The notes under the pieces were generated by a model. The model was given only the letters and a program-made list of their open reading frames with translations, did not search any database and was not told the DNA's origin. Below are positions 1 through 6,495 of a stretch of DNA of 11,440 nt, one piece after another. Source of the stretch: CAYPOY01 sp964412395 (GTDB lineage: Bacteria > Chloroflexota > Anaerolineae > B4-G1); assembly GCA_964412395.1 (NCBI GenBank), contig CAYPOY010000153.1, forward strand, positions 1 to 11,440, in the 5' to 3' direction. How positions within the stretch are numbered: position 1 is the stretch's first letter; the number at the start of each line of letters is the position of its first letter. Both the position numbers and the translations under genes were made by a program.

Positions 1-18
1 GTTTTCACCATACACACA

Positions 19-94
19 CCCCCCCCCCCCCCTTCCCCGCCGGGGGGGGCCCCCCCCCCCCCCCCGGTGGGGGGGGGGGGGGGGGGGCGGCCCC
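19..94. repeat. Homopolymeric C/G low-complexity tract
   Basis: Long single-base runs follow one another: 14 C (19-32), 8 G (42-49), 16 C (50-65) and 19 G (69-87). No other part of the window looks like this. Runs of this kind at the edge of a sequence are typical of assembly or read artefacts such as poly-G calls, although a true low-complexity repeat cannot be excluded from sequence alone. The tract lies exactly where the upstream half of the hybrid kinase gene should be, so the join between it and the coding sequence is doubtful. Confidence 0.8.
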
Positions 95-98
95 AACC

Positions 99-172
99 TA
101 ACCCCCCAACCCCCTTCCCTACCAGGGAAGGGGGAGCTCCCCTCCCCGTCTCGGGGAGGGGCTGGGGGAGGG
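99..172. repeat. Tandem-hairpin G/C-rich palindromic repeat
   Basis: Two perfect stem-loops sit side by side. The first has 11-base arms (110-120 and 124-134, CCCCCTTCCCT / AGGGAAGGGGG) around an ACC loop. The second has 10-base arms (139-148 and 152-161, CCCCTCCCCG / CGGGGAGGGG) around TCT. The outer flanks, AACCCCCCAACCCCC on the left and GGGGAGGGGCTGGGGGAGGGG on the right, are roughly complementary, so the whole block can fold into one larger cruciform. It resembles the dispersed C/G palindromic elements of many environmental bacterial genomes. It stops directly against the kinase coding sequence with no stop codon between. Confidence 0.75.
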
Positions 173-1699
173 GTGGAACTCCACTTCACTGTCCGCGATA
201 CTGGGATCGGCATCGCCGAGGACAAACAGAAGATGATCTTCGAAGCCTTCCGCCAGGCCGATGGCTCCACGACCCGCAAGTACGGCGGGACTGGCCTGGG
301 GTTGACCATATCGCAGCAGTTGGCGGAGCTGATGGGTGGACGTATCTGGATAGAGAGCCAGCCTGGAGCAGGTAGCACCTTTCACTTCACAGTGAGGGTG
401 AAGAAACAGGCCCACGCCAGACGTGCCGCTGTCAGCCCTGTAGTGGCGGCAGCTTTGCAAGGGTTGCCTGTGCTGGTGATTGACGACAATGCGACCACCC
501 GCCTCGTGTTGCGAGAGCTGCTGAACCAGTGGGGGCTCGAGGTGACGGAGGCCCAGGATGGCCCGACAGGGCTGCAGGCACTCGGACGGGCGCGGGAGAC
601 CTCCCGTCCCTTCCGCCTGGTGCTGCTGGATGGGATGATGCCCAGGATGGACGGCTTTGCCGTGGCCCAGCGGATTCGAGAGGCCGATGCTCAGGAAGGC
701 GGCATCGTGATGATGCTCTCCTCCGATCGTATACACGGCGACGTGACTCGCTGTCGTGAACTGGGCATCACCAGTAACCTGATCAAGCCAATCAAGCAGT
801 CCGAACTCCTCGACACCGTCACGACGGCGCTGGGATTGGCGCCGGAGGTCAAAAAGAAGCCTGGGCAGAGCATCTCTGCCACCGCCGTGGGACCACGATT
901 GCGCATCCTGCTGGCCGAAGACAACCTGGCCGCCCAGTTGATCGGCAAGAAAGCCCTGGAGAAAATCGGCCACACGGTACAGGTGGCAGGCGACGGCGTT
1001 GAGGTGCTACAGATGCTAGGGGAAGGAGAATTCAACCTCGTCCTGATGGACATCGAGATGCCTCACATGGATGGGCTCGAGGCCGCGCGGGCCATCCGAG
1101 AACAGGAAGCGGAGTCCGGCCAACACATCTCCATCCTCGCGGTGACTGCCTACGCCACCAGGGAGGACCAGCGGCGGTGCCTGGAAGCAGGCGTAGACGG
1201 TTATCTCTCCAAACCGGTGAGCCCCAAAAAACTTGGCGCTGCCATCGAACGTTTCCTGTCTCCAGGTGGAGAACGTGACGCTGTGCTGCCGGTTGATCTG
1301 GATGGCGCTTTGGAGGCAGTCGGTGGAGACAGGGAACTCTTGCGCGAGGCGGTCGGATTGTTCCTGGAGCAGGACTACCCCAGGCACCTGAAGGAACTGA
1401 GAAGGGGCCTCGCACGGCAAGATGCACGGGCTGTTAAGAGGGCAGCGCACGGCATAAAAGGGGCTGTGGACAGCTTCGGGGGTCACGCGACGCGTGACGT
1501 GGCTTTACGTCTTGAGACAATGGGGCGAAGGGGTGACCTCAGTAGCGCCCAGAGAGCGGTAGAAGAGTTGGAGGCAGAGATGGAGCGGTTTGCGGCCTTT
1601 TTTGCGCGACCCCAATGGGAGTCAGGCGCGTTGGAGTTGGCCGCCGACCAAAGATTGCCAGAGCTCGGCCAGACTTCGGGAGAAGGATATGAATTCTAA
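173..1699 (+). CDS. Hybrid sensor histidine kinase, C-terminal part: HATPase fragment, two receivers, Hpt (5'-truncated)
   Basis: This encodes the catalytic and relay half of a multi-domain hybrid histidine kinase. Residues 1-77 are the end of an HATPase_c domain, with the G1 box DTGIGI (9-14), the F-box region and the G2 box GTGLGL (39-44). The dimerisation helix with its histidine and the ATPase N box are missing. Receiver 1 (about 99-221) has D104/D105, phospho-acceptor D153 and K205. Receiver 2 (about 243-363) has E249/D250, D293, T325 and K347. The C-terminal Hpt domain (about 372-478) carries the phospho-histidine H426 in AAHGIKG. All catalytic residues of both receivers and the Hpt are intact, so a His-Asp-His-Asp relay is possible. 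The GTG at 173 is only the first start codon after the repeat. It falls inside the ATPase fold, and the frame stays open to the window edge, so it is not the natural start. The 3' end overlaps the next gene by 11 bases. The sensory input is unknown because the N-terminus is absent. Confidence 0.9.
   Translation: MELHFTVRDTGIGIAEDKQKMIFEAFRQADGSTTRKYGGTGLGLTISQQLAELMGGRIWIESQPGAGSTFHFTVRVKKQAHARRAAVSPVVAAALQGLPVLVIDDNATTRLVLRELLNQWGLEVTEAQDGPTGLQALGRARETSRPFRLVLLDGMMPRMDGFAVAQRIREADAQEGGIVMMLSSDRIHGDVTRCRELGITSNLIKPIKQSELLDTVTTALGLAPEVKKKPGQSISATAVGPRLRILLAEDNLAAQLIGKKALEKIGHTVQVAGDGVEVLQMLGEGEFNLVLMDIEMPHMDGLEAARAIREQEAESGQHISILAVTAYATREDQRRCLEAGVDGYLSKPVSPKKLGAAIERFLSPGGERDAVLPVDLDGALEAVGGDRELLREAVGLFLEQDYPRHLKELRRGLARQDARAVKRAAHGIKGAVDSFGGHATRDVALRLETMGRRGDLSSAQRAVEELEAEMERFAAFFARPQWESGALELAADQRLPELGQTSGEGYEF
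1678..1682 (+). promoter_or_regulatory. Ribosome binding site inside the kinase 3' end
   Basis: GGGAG, extended as GGGAGAAGG, lies 6 bases before the ATG at 1689. It decides the start of the response regulator. The longer open frame reaches back to 1590, but that stretch has no family similarity, whereas the protein from 1689 begins exactly like a receiver domain. Confidence 0.7.
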
Positions 1700-2225
1700 A
1701 GCGCGCATTCTCGTCATTGACGACAATCACTCTATAGTACGGCTCATCGAAGCCCTCTTACAAAAGAGGGGCTTCGAGACCCTTACCGCCTTCGATGGCC
1801 TGGAGGGGCTACAGAAAGCGCGAGAGGAAAAGCCTGACCTCATCATTCTGGACATCGTCATGCCCAGGATGGACGGTTACGAGGTCGCCCGCCTGCTGCA
1901 GGACAATCCGGACACCGCTGCCATGCCGATCCTTATGCTCACCGTCAAGGGACAAGTTGATGACCCCAGTCTGGATGACGACGCCCTTAAAACCGGTATC
2001 CAAGAGCGGATGGATGGTTACGATGCGGGTGCTGTAGACTTTGTAAGCAAGCCGATCAAGGCAAAAGAGCTGCTGGATCGAGTGAGAGCTTTGCTCTGGT
2101 TTGATCGCTTGCCCGTAGAGGGGGGTCCCAATGGTGGCCAAGAAACCGGGTTCTTCGTACAGGGAGACTTCCCTGGCAGCGGGAAAGCACCTGCAAGCAA
2201 TACCGCTTCGCTTGTGGAGCACTAA
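1689..2225 (+). CDS. Single-domain response regulator (CheY-like receiver)
   Basis: This 178-residue protein is mostly one receiver domain and is probably the phospho-acceptor for the Hpt of the preceding kinase. The acidic pair D11/D12 binds Mg2+, D55 in LILDIVMP is the phosphorylation site, and T85 and K121 (SKP) complete the active site. No DNA-binding or enzymatic output domain follows, so it should act by protein contact, like CheY. Two things are odd. The stretch between beta4 and beta5 (about 88-112) is longer than usual and acidic, containing DDPSLDDDALKTGIQERM. The tail after about residue 144 is not receiver-like: it is encoded by an inverted-repeat element, which also supplies the stop codon. 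The gene overlaps the kinase end by 11 bases, which suggests translational coupling. The motor gene for receiver-ArlH starts 62 bases downstream. Confidence 0.87.
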   Translation: MNSKARILVIDDNHSIVRLIEALLQKRGFETLTAFDGLEGLQKAREEKPDLIILDIVMPRMDGYEVARLLQDNPDTAAMPILMLTVKGQVDDPSLDDDALKTGIQERMDGYDAGAVDFVSKPIKAKELLDRVRALLWFDRLPVEGGPNGGQETGFFVQGDFPGSGKAPASNTASLVEH

Positions 2226-2239
2226 AAACCCCGGTTTCT
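2141..2239. repeat. 99-bp element with AGAAACCGGG inverted ends
   Basis: AGAAACCGGG at 2141-2150 is repeated in inverse orientation as CCCGGTTTCT at 2230-2239, and the similarity continues imperfectly inward. The same type of end, with the same overall length, recurs at 7504-7602. The left half lies inside the response-regulator gene, and its stop codon (2223-2225) lies just before the right arm. The interior shows no protein family and no clear similarity to the other copy. It could be a MITE-like or palindromic repeat; a role as a terminator is possible, since there is no other obvious one before the next gene. Confidence 0.55.
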
Positions 2240-2287
2240 GCTCCATGGAACTGGGTGCGTAGGACGGAAAGATAGGACAGGGGGCAG

Positions 2288-3358
2288 ATGATGGTAACAA
2301 GCAAAAAGAAGATACTGCTGATCGAGAGTGATCCTCAATTAGTGGAGCCCATCCAGCATCTCCTCGAGGGTGAAGGCCACACAGTAATCACGGCCGCGGA
2401 TGGCGCTGAAGGGCTGAAGAAGGCCATGAAGGCACAACCCGATCTCGTGCTCGTGGACTTTGAGCTGCGCAGCATGAAGGGAAATACTATCGCTCAGCGC
2501 CTGCGAAAAGATCCCGTCACAGATCACATGCCCATAATCATGCTCGCCGATGAGAGCCAGTTGGAGGACCTGGATATCGGCCCCCGGTCAAACGTTGACG
2601 ATTTCCTCATCAGGCCTTTTGACACGATGGAACTGGTGAGAAAAATCAACCCGCTCCTTGCCAGTCGCGAGGAGGCAGATGCGTTGATCTCCACGGGGAA
2701 CAGCGAACTCGACGGGAAGATGGGCGGGGGAATACCTTTAAAATCCTTGATGCTGATCGAGGGCGATTCGGGTGCGGGTAAATCCGTGCTTGCCCAACAG
2801 ATGATGCATGGATGCCTGGATGATGGATATAAACTGTCCCTCTTCACCAGCGAGAACACAGTGGAAAGCCTGATCAAGCAAATGCGGAGCCTGAACCTGG
2901 ATATCACAGACTACATGCTCTTAGGTAGGATTCGGGTATTCCCAATAGAGACTTCGGGCCTGGGCAAACAGGGTCCTCCTACTTTGATGCGGGCAATGCG
3001 GAGCGAGGGGGGGCGCGATATGATATTCGTGGATTCCATCACCACCACCATTCCCCTTTGTTCCGATGTGGAGGTGCTCGCCTTTTTCGAGACGGCCAAA
3101 AGGCTCTGTTCGGGCGGCACCACTGTCATCCTTGTCGTTCACTCCCATGGCTTGACCAAAGAACTGCTCATCCGCATCCGGTCTCTATGTGATGCTCACC
3201 TCCGGCTCCGTACCGAGGAAGTAGGGAACAAACTGATCAAGACCCTGGAGGTCACGAAGGTGAGAGGGGCGGAGCAGTCCACGGGCAATATCGTCAGCTT
3301 TGAGGTAGAGCCGGGGTGGGGGATGAGGATCATACCGGTCAGCAAAGTCCGGGGGTAG
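2288..3358 (+). CDS. Receiver-ArlH fusion (FlaH, archaellum-type RecA-fold ATPase)
   Basis: The C-terminal two thirds (about 132-356) is an ArlH/FlaH protein, the RecA-fold nucleotide-binding component that sits under the archaellar motor and contacts ArlI. Diagnostic features are the ISTGNSELD...GGGIP entry, Walker A GDSGAGKS (159-166), Walker B MIFVDS (245-250), and the FlaH-type ending TGNIVSFEVEPGWGMRIIP. In archaea ArlH binds ATP and is thought to regulate ArlI rather than drive it. Residues 7-125 form a receiver domain that ordinary ArlH lacks. D57 (LVDFEL) is kept, but the second acidic residue is S14, the conserved Thr is A87, and the conserved Lys is R109, so phosphorylation may be weak or lost. 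The start is ATG 2288, with ATG 2291 as an alternative, after a G-rich site. arlI begins 6 bases after the stop. A general KaiC-family label is possible but fits less well. Confidence 0.91.
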   Translation: MMVTSKKKILLIESDPQLVEPIQHLLEGEGHTVITAADGAEGLKKAMKAQPDLVLVDFELRSMKGNTIAQRLRKDPVTDHMPIIMLADESQLEDLDIGPRSNVDDFLIRPFDTMELVRKINPLLASREEADALISTGNSELDGKMGGGIPLKSLMLIEGDSGAGKSVLAQQMMHGCLDDGYKLSLFTSENTVESLIKQMRSLNLDITDYMLLGRIRVFPIETSGLGKQGPPTLMRAMRSEGGRDMIFVDSITTTIPLCSDVEVLAFFETAKRLCSGGTTVILVVHSHGLTKELLIRIRSLCDAHLRLRTEEVGNKLIKTLEVTKVRGAEQSTGNIVSFEVEPGWGMRIIPVSKVRG

Positions 3359-3364
3359 GTATCT

Positions 3365-5050
3365 GTGGCGCACTTACAACTGCCATTCGCAATTGATGGC
3401 TCCGACAACAACCGAGGTCATGGTGCCGCAAGCCGCCTTCGTTCCATGCTCCCCAGGAAGCTGCGCCAGGCGTGCGAAGAGAATTCGTTTCTTGCCGACT
3501 ATCTGGATTACGTCCCGATTGATGAGATTGGTGTTCCAGACTACTCTCCGAAGCTTTCGAGGAGGCTGAAGGATCTGGAGGAGCGCAACCTCATCTATCC
3601 GATTGAGGGGGGCCTCTTCGTTCACGTCTACCCGGACCCGTCCGCTGCGAGGGACCTTTACATTCCGATAGAGCCTCACACGATGATGGATCTGGATGAC
3701 ATCGCGCCGGAGGTAGAGGAGAGGCTTCTGGACTGGGCTGAGGAGATTGGCGCGGCAGAGACGCCGGAGGAGAAACGGGAGAAGCTGCTGGAGGCCATAG
3801 ACCAAATCGTCTCCACCAATGGCAGAGGTAGGCAGCTCAATGTCACACCCGATGAGATGACGGCGCTCCGGTATCTCCTGGCGCGGGACAAGATAGGCTT
3901 CGGGCTCCTGACACCGTTGCTCCTGGACCCTTACATCGAGGACATAAGCTGCAGTGGGGTAGGGCATATCTTTATCGAACACAAAATCTTCAAGAGTCTC
4001 GAAGCCGCCATTGTCTTCTCCACCGAAGAGGAACTGGACGAATTCGTGATCTGGTTGGGTGAGTGGGTCAAGAAACCCGTCACGGTCCGCAACCCGATTG
4101 TAGACGCGACTCTTCCCGATGGTTCTCGTCTAAACATTGTCTACGGGACCGATGTCTCCAGGCGGGGGAGTAACTTCACAATCCGTAAGTTCGGCGACGT
4201 CCCCCCTAGCGTAATGAACCTCGTTGAGTTGGGAACCCTGGACTATATGATGCTCGCGTATCTTTCCTTTGTCCTTGAGGAGGGCATGAACGTGTTCGTC
4301 GTGGGCCCGACGGCGTCGGGCAAGACGACCACGATGAATGCCATCACCACCTTCATCCTCTCTGACAAGAAGATTGTGAGCATAGAGGACACGCCGGAGT
4401 TGCAGGTACCACACGCGAACTGGATTCGAGAGGTAACGCGAGAGTCGGGGAGAGAGAAGACAGGCAGCGAGGTCGGCATGTTCGATCTTCTCAAAGCAGC
4501 CTTGCGGCAGCGCCCCGATAGGATCATCATTGGCGAGATCCGAGGTGAGGAAGGGGCCATCGCTTTCCAGGCGATGCAGACAGGACACGGGGTGATGTCC
4601 ACCTTCCATGCTTCATCTGTTGGGAAGCTGATCCAGCGTCTTTCCGGCTCCCCCATTAACATACCCAAGACCTACGTGGACAACCTCGAGGTGGTGATTA
4701 TTCAGGCCGCCGTGAAGGCACCCGGCAGCATGGGAATGGTGCGACGGATCACCAGTATTAACGAGATCGTGGGATACGATCCGGTTGATCAGAGCTTCTC
4801 CTTCATTGAGGCCTTCCGGTGGAACCCAACAAACGATAGCTTTGAATTCCCCGGCTATATGAACAGCTATCTTCTGGAGGAGAAGATCGCCATCAAGCGA
4901 GGTATTCCTCCTTTCAAGAGGAAAGCGATCTATACGGAGCTTAAGAGAAGAGCAAAGATTTTCCAGCGGCTCCATCAAGAGAGAAAAGTGAGGGATTTTC
5001 ATGAAGTCTTCCGAGTCCTTGCAGAAGCGCATCGCCAAGGCCTTCTCTGA
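3365..5050 (+). CDS. ArlI/FlaI-type secretion ATPase of type IV filament motor
   Basis: This is the hexameric ATPase that powers assembly, and in archaella rotation, of a type IV filament at the cytoplasmic face of the membrane. The N-terminal region (1 to about 270) matches FlaI-type layout, with a PIVDATLPDGSRLNIV segment at about 244-259. The catalytic part has Walker A GPTASGKT (314-321), the Asp box IEDTPEL (340-346), Walker B IIIGEIRGEE (387-396) and the His box GHGVMSTFHA (407-416). Its length of 561 residues matches archaeal ArlI. Placement between arlH and arlJ is the archaeal order. GTG at 3365 follows GGGGGTAGGT, a reasonable ribosome site. The first 25 residues are polar and not clearly conserved. 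The 3' end overlaps arlJ by 50 bases. TadA, VirB11 or PilB are alternatives, but the neighbours ArlH and ArlJ argue for ArlI. Confidence 0.93.
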   Translation: MAHLQLPFAIDGSDNNRGHGAASRLRSMLPRKLRQACEENSFLADYLDYVPIDEIGVPDYSPKLSRRLKDLEERNLIYPIEGGLFVHVYPDPSAARDLYIPIEPHTMMDLDDIAPEVEERLLDWAEEIGAAETPEEKREKLLEAIDQIVSTNGRGRQLNVTPDEMTALRYLLARDKIGFGLLTPLLLDPYIEDISCSGVGHIFIEHKIFKSLEAAIVFSTEEELDEFVIWLGEWVKKPVTVRNPIVDATLPDGSRLNIVYGTDVSRRGSNFTIRKFGDVPPSVMNLVELGTLDYMMLAYLSFVLEEGMNVFVVGPTASGKTTTMNAITTFILSDKKIVSIEDTPELQVPHANWIREVTRESGREKTGSEVGMFDLLKAALRQRPDRIIIGEIRGEEGAIAFQAMQTGHGVMSTFHASSVGKLIQRLSGSPINIPKTYVDNLEVVIIQAAVKAPGSMGMVRRITSINEIVGYDPVDQSFSFIEAFRWNPTNDSFEFPGYMNSYLLEEKIAIKRGIPPFKRKAIYTELKRRAKIFQRLHQERKVRDFHEVFRVLAEAHRQGLL

Positions 5051-6485
5051 AGGGCCCACGAGTTTCGATCTCTTCTATCAGCTCACGTATATGGCTGCCA
5101 CCGCCGCAGCGGGTATCTCGAGGAACAAGCTTTTCCAGCTTGCCCGGGAGTTGCCCAACCCTGCGGCCCAGTACTTTCGGCAAATCAATGAGCTGGCCGA
5201 GAACCTGCGCCTCAACTATCCCGACGCCTGCCGCCAGGTTGGCGAAAGTGTGGACTCAGAGAACGTCAAGAACTTTCTGCTTCGGTTCTCGGACGCCCTT
5301 AGATCAGGGGAGCCGCTGGCACCCTACCTGGCCCGGGAGGCCGAGATTCAGGGAGAGGAGTACTCGAATGAGTACGAGCGTAGTCTGGAGAGCATAAAGA
5401 GGTGGGACGATGGTTACACAGCCGTTACTGTCTCGGTGGCATTGATTGTGATCATCAATATAGTCTCGACGATGATCTATGACCTGGGAACCACCACGAT
5501 GATGGCGATGGTGATGACGGCTGCCGTGTCGGGATTTGGCGTGGCCTGGGTGATATCCCGGTCTGCGCCGCCAGGGGTCAAGAACGTGTCCCTGGCGGAG
5601 GGTTCCCGGGAACAGCGCCTCGCCCGTAGACTCTTTCAAATCCTTGCTCCTTTGACAGTGGTTGCAAGCCTTGCCCTTATGATGCTGGGAATAGACGAAG
5701 GATGGATTATGATCCTGGCATCCCTCCTCTTGGCCCCCATAGGGGTAGTGAGCTCAGTGGCCGAAAGTAAGACAGGCAAGAAGAGCGGAGAAATCAGCGC
5801 CTTTCTGCGCTCCGTAGGGGGGACAGCGACTTCGAGAGGGACAACGCTGAAGGAGGCCCTGAGTCACATCAAGATAGACTCCTATCCTACATTGGAACCG
5901 GACATAAACAAGCTTAGGCTGAGGCTCAATGCTTTTGGCAAGCCTGAACTCTGCTGGCAAATGTTTGGGGTCGAAACAGGCGGTAAGCTGATAGATCAGA
6001 CCATAGACATTTTTCTCGAGGCGGTGAACCTGGGAGGGGACCCGGAGCAGTTGGGGGTTCTCTCCAGCGAATTCACCATGAAGACCGTCAGGCTGCGCGC
6101 GAAACTGGCGGGTGTTTCCGCCGCCTTTGTATGGCTGACCATAGTCATGCACGGTATGCTTGCAGCACTGATGATCTTTCTCCTGGAAATCATGGAGGAA
6201 TTTGCTGGAATGCTAGATGAGGCTATGGCAGGGATTCCACAAAGTGAGATGGGAATGGCAGGGATGACAACAAATATGTTCACGTTCGGCACGCCCCGGA
6301 TCGCATTTCTCGAGAAGATGACGCTGGGTATGGTGATTCTGCTCGTTTTGATCAATGCTTTCGCCATGGTGTCCAGTGAGGGAGCGCACATGATTAAGAT
6401 CTTTTTATATATTTCCATTTTGCTGCTTCTGTCTGGAGTGAGTGTCCTCATCGTCCCTTCTTTAGTGCACCTGATATGGTTGTAG
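5001..6485 (+). CDS. ArlJ/FlaJ-type polytopic membrane platform protein
   Basis: This is the integral membrane platform on which ArlI acts and from which the filament is built. The first about 135 residues form a cytoplasmic helical T2SSF-type domain. Hydrophobic segments follow at about 139-160, 163-186, 211-229 and 232-252. A second cytoplasmic domain (about 257-365) contains the ArlJ-like pattern ISAFLRSVGG, TLKEAL, DINKLR and EAVNLGGD. Further membrane segments lie at about 370-396, 438-458 and 464-491. The double domain with about seven membrane segments matches ArlJ better than TadB/TadC, which are split, or PilC, which has three segments. The start ATG 5001 has an AGGG site and lies inside the end of arlI, pointing to coupled translation. 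The loop at about 405-430 between the last segments is Met- and Gly-rich. The next gene starts 10 bases after the stop. Confidence 0.91.
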   Translation: MKSSESLQKRIAKAFSEGPTSFDLFYQLTYMAATAAAGISRNKLFQLARELPNPAAQYFRQINELAENLRLNYPDACRQVGESVDSENVKNFLLRFSDALRSGEPLAPYLAREAEIQGEEYSNEYERSLESIKRWDDGYTAVTVSVALIVIINIVSTMIYDLGTTTMMAMVMTAAVSGFGVAWVISRSAPPGVKNVSLAEGSREQRLARRLFQILAPLTVVASLALMMLGIDEGWIMILASLLLAPIGVVSSVAESKTGKKSGEISAFLRSVGGTATSRGTTLKEALSHIKIDSYPTLEPDINKLRLRLNAFGKPELCWQMFGVETGGKLIDQTIDIFLEAVNLGGDPEQLGVLSSEFTMKTVRLRAKLAGVSAAFVWLTIVMHGMLAALMIFLLEIMEEFAGMLDEAMAGIPQSEMGMAGMTTNMFTFGTPRIAFLEKMTLGMVILLVLINAFAMVSSEGAHMIKIFLYISILLLLSGVSVLIVPSLVHLIWL

Positions 6486-6495
6486 GTAAAAAGTC

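Noticed and set aside
119..973. Long minus-strand open frame (284 codons) opposite the kinase
   Set aside because: It is antisense to intact HATPase and receiver motifs, shows no domain of its own, and is explained by GC-rich codon use. The other minus-strand frames across the window are the same kind of shadow.
1590..1688. Upstream start for the response regulator at 1590
   Set aside because: The first 33 codons overlap the kinase end and show no receiver similarity. The ATG at 1689 has a better-placed ribosome site and gives the canonical receiver N-terminus.
2288..3358. KaiC-type circadian or signalling ATPase
   Set aside because: There is only one RecA domain, and the ending TGNIVSFEVEPGWGMRIIP and GGGIP entry are ArlH-like. 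The neighbours are arlI and arlJ.
3365..5050. TadA/Tad pilus or VirB11 conjugation ATPase
   Set aside because: The Walker and His boxes are shared by the superfamily, but ArlH immediately upstream and a double-domain ArlJ-type platform downstream are specific to the archaellum-type set. TadB/TadC, TadZ or VirB genes are not seen.
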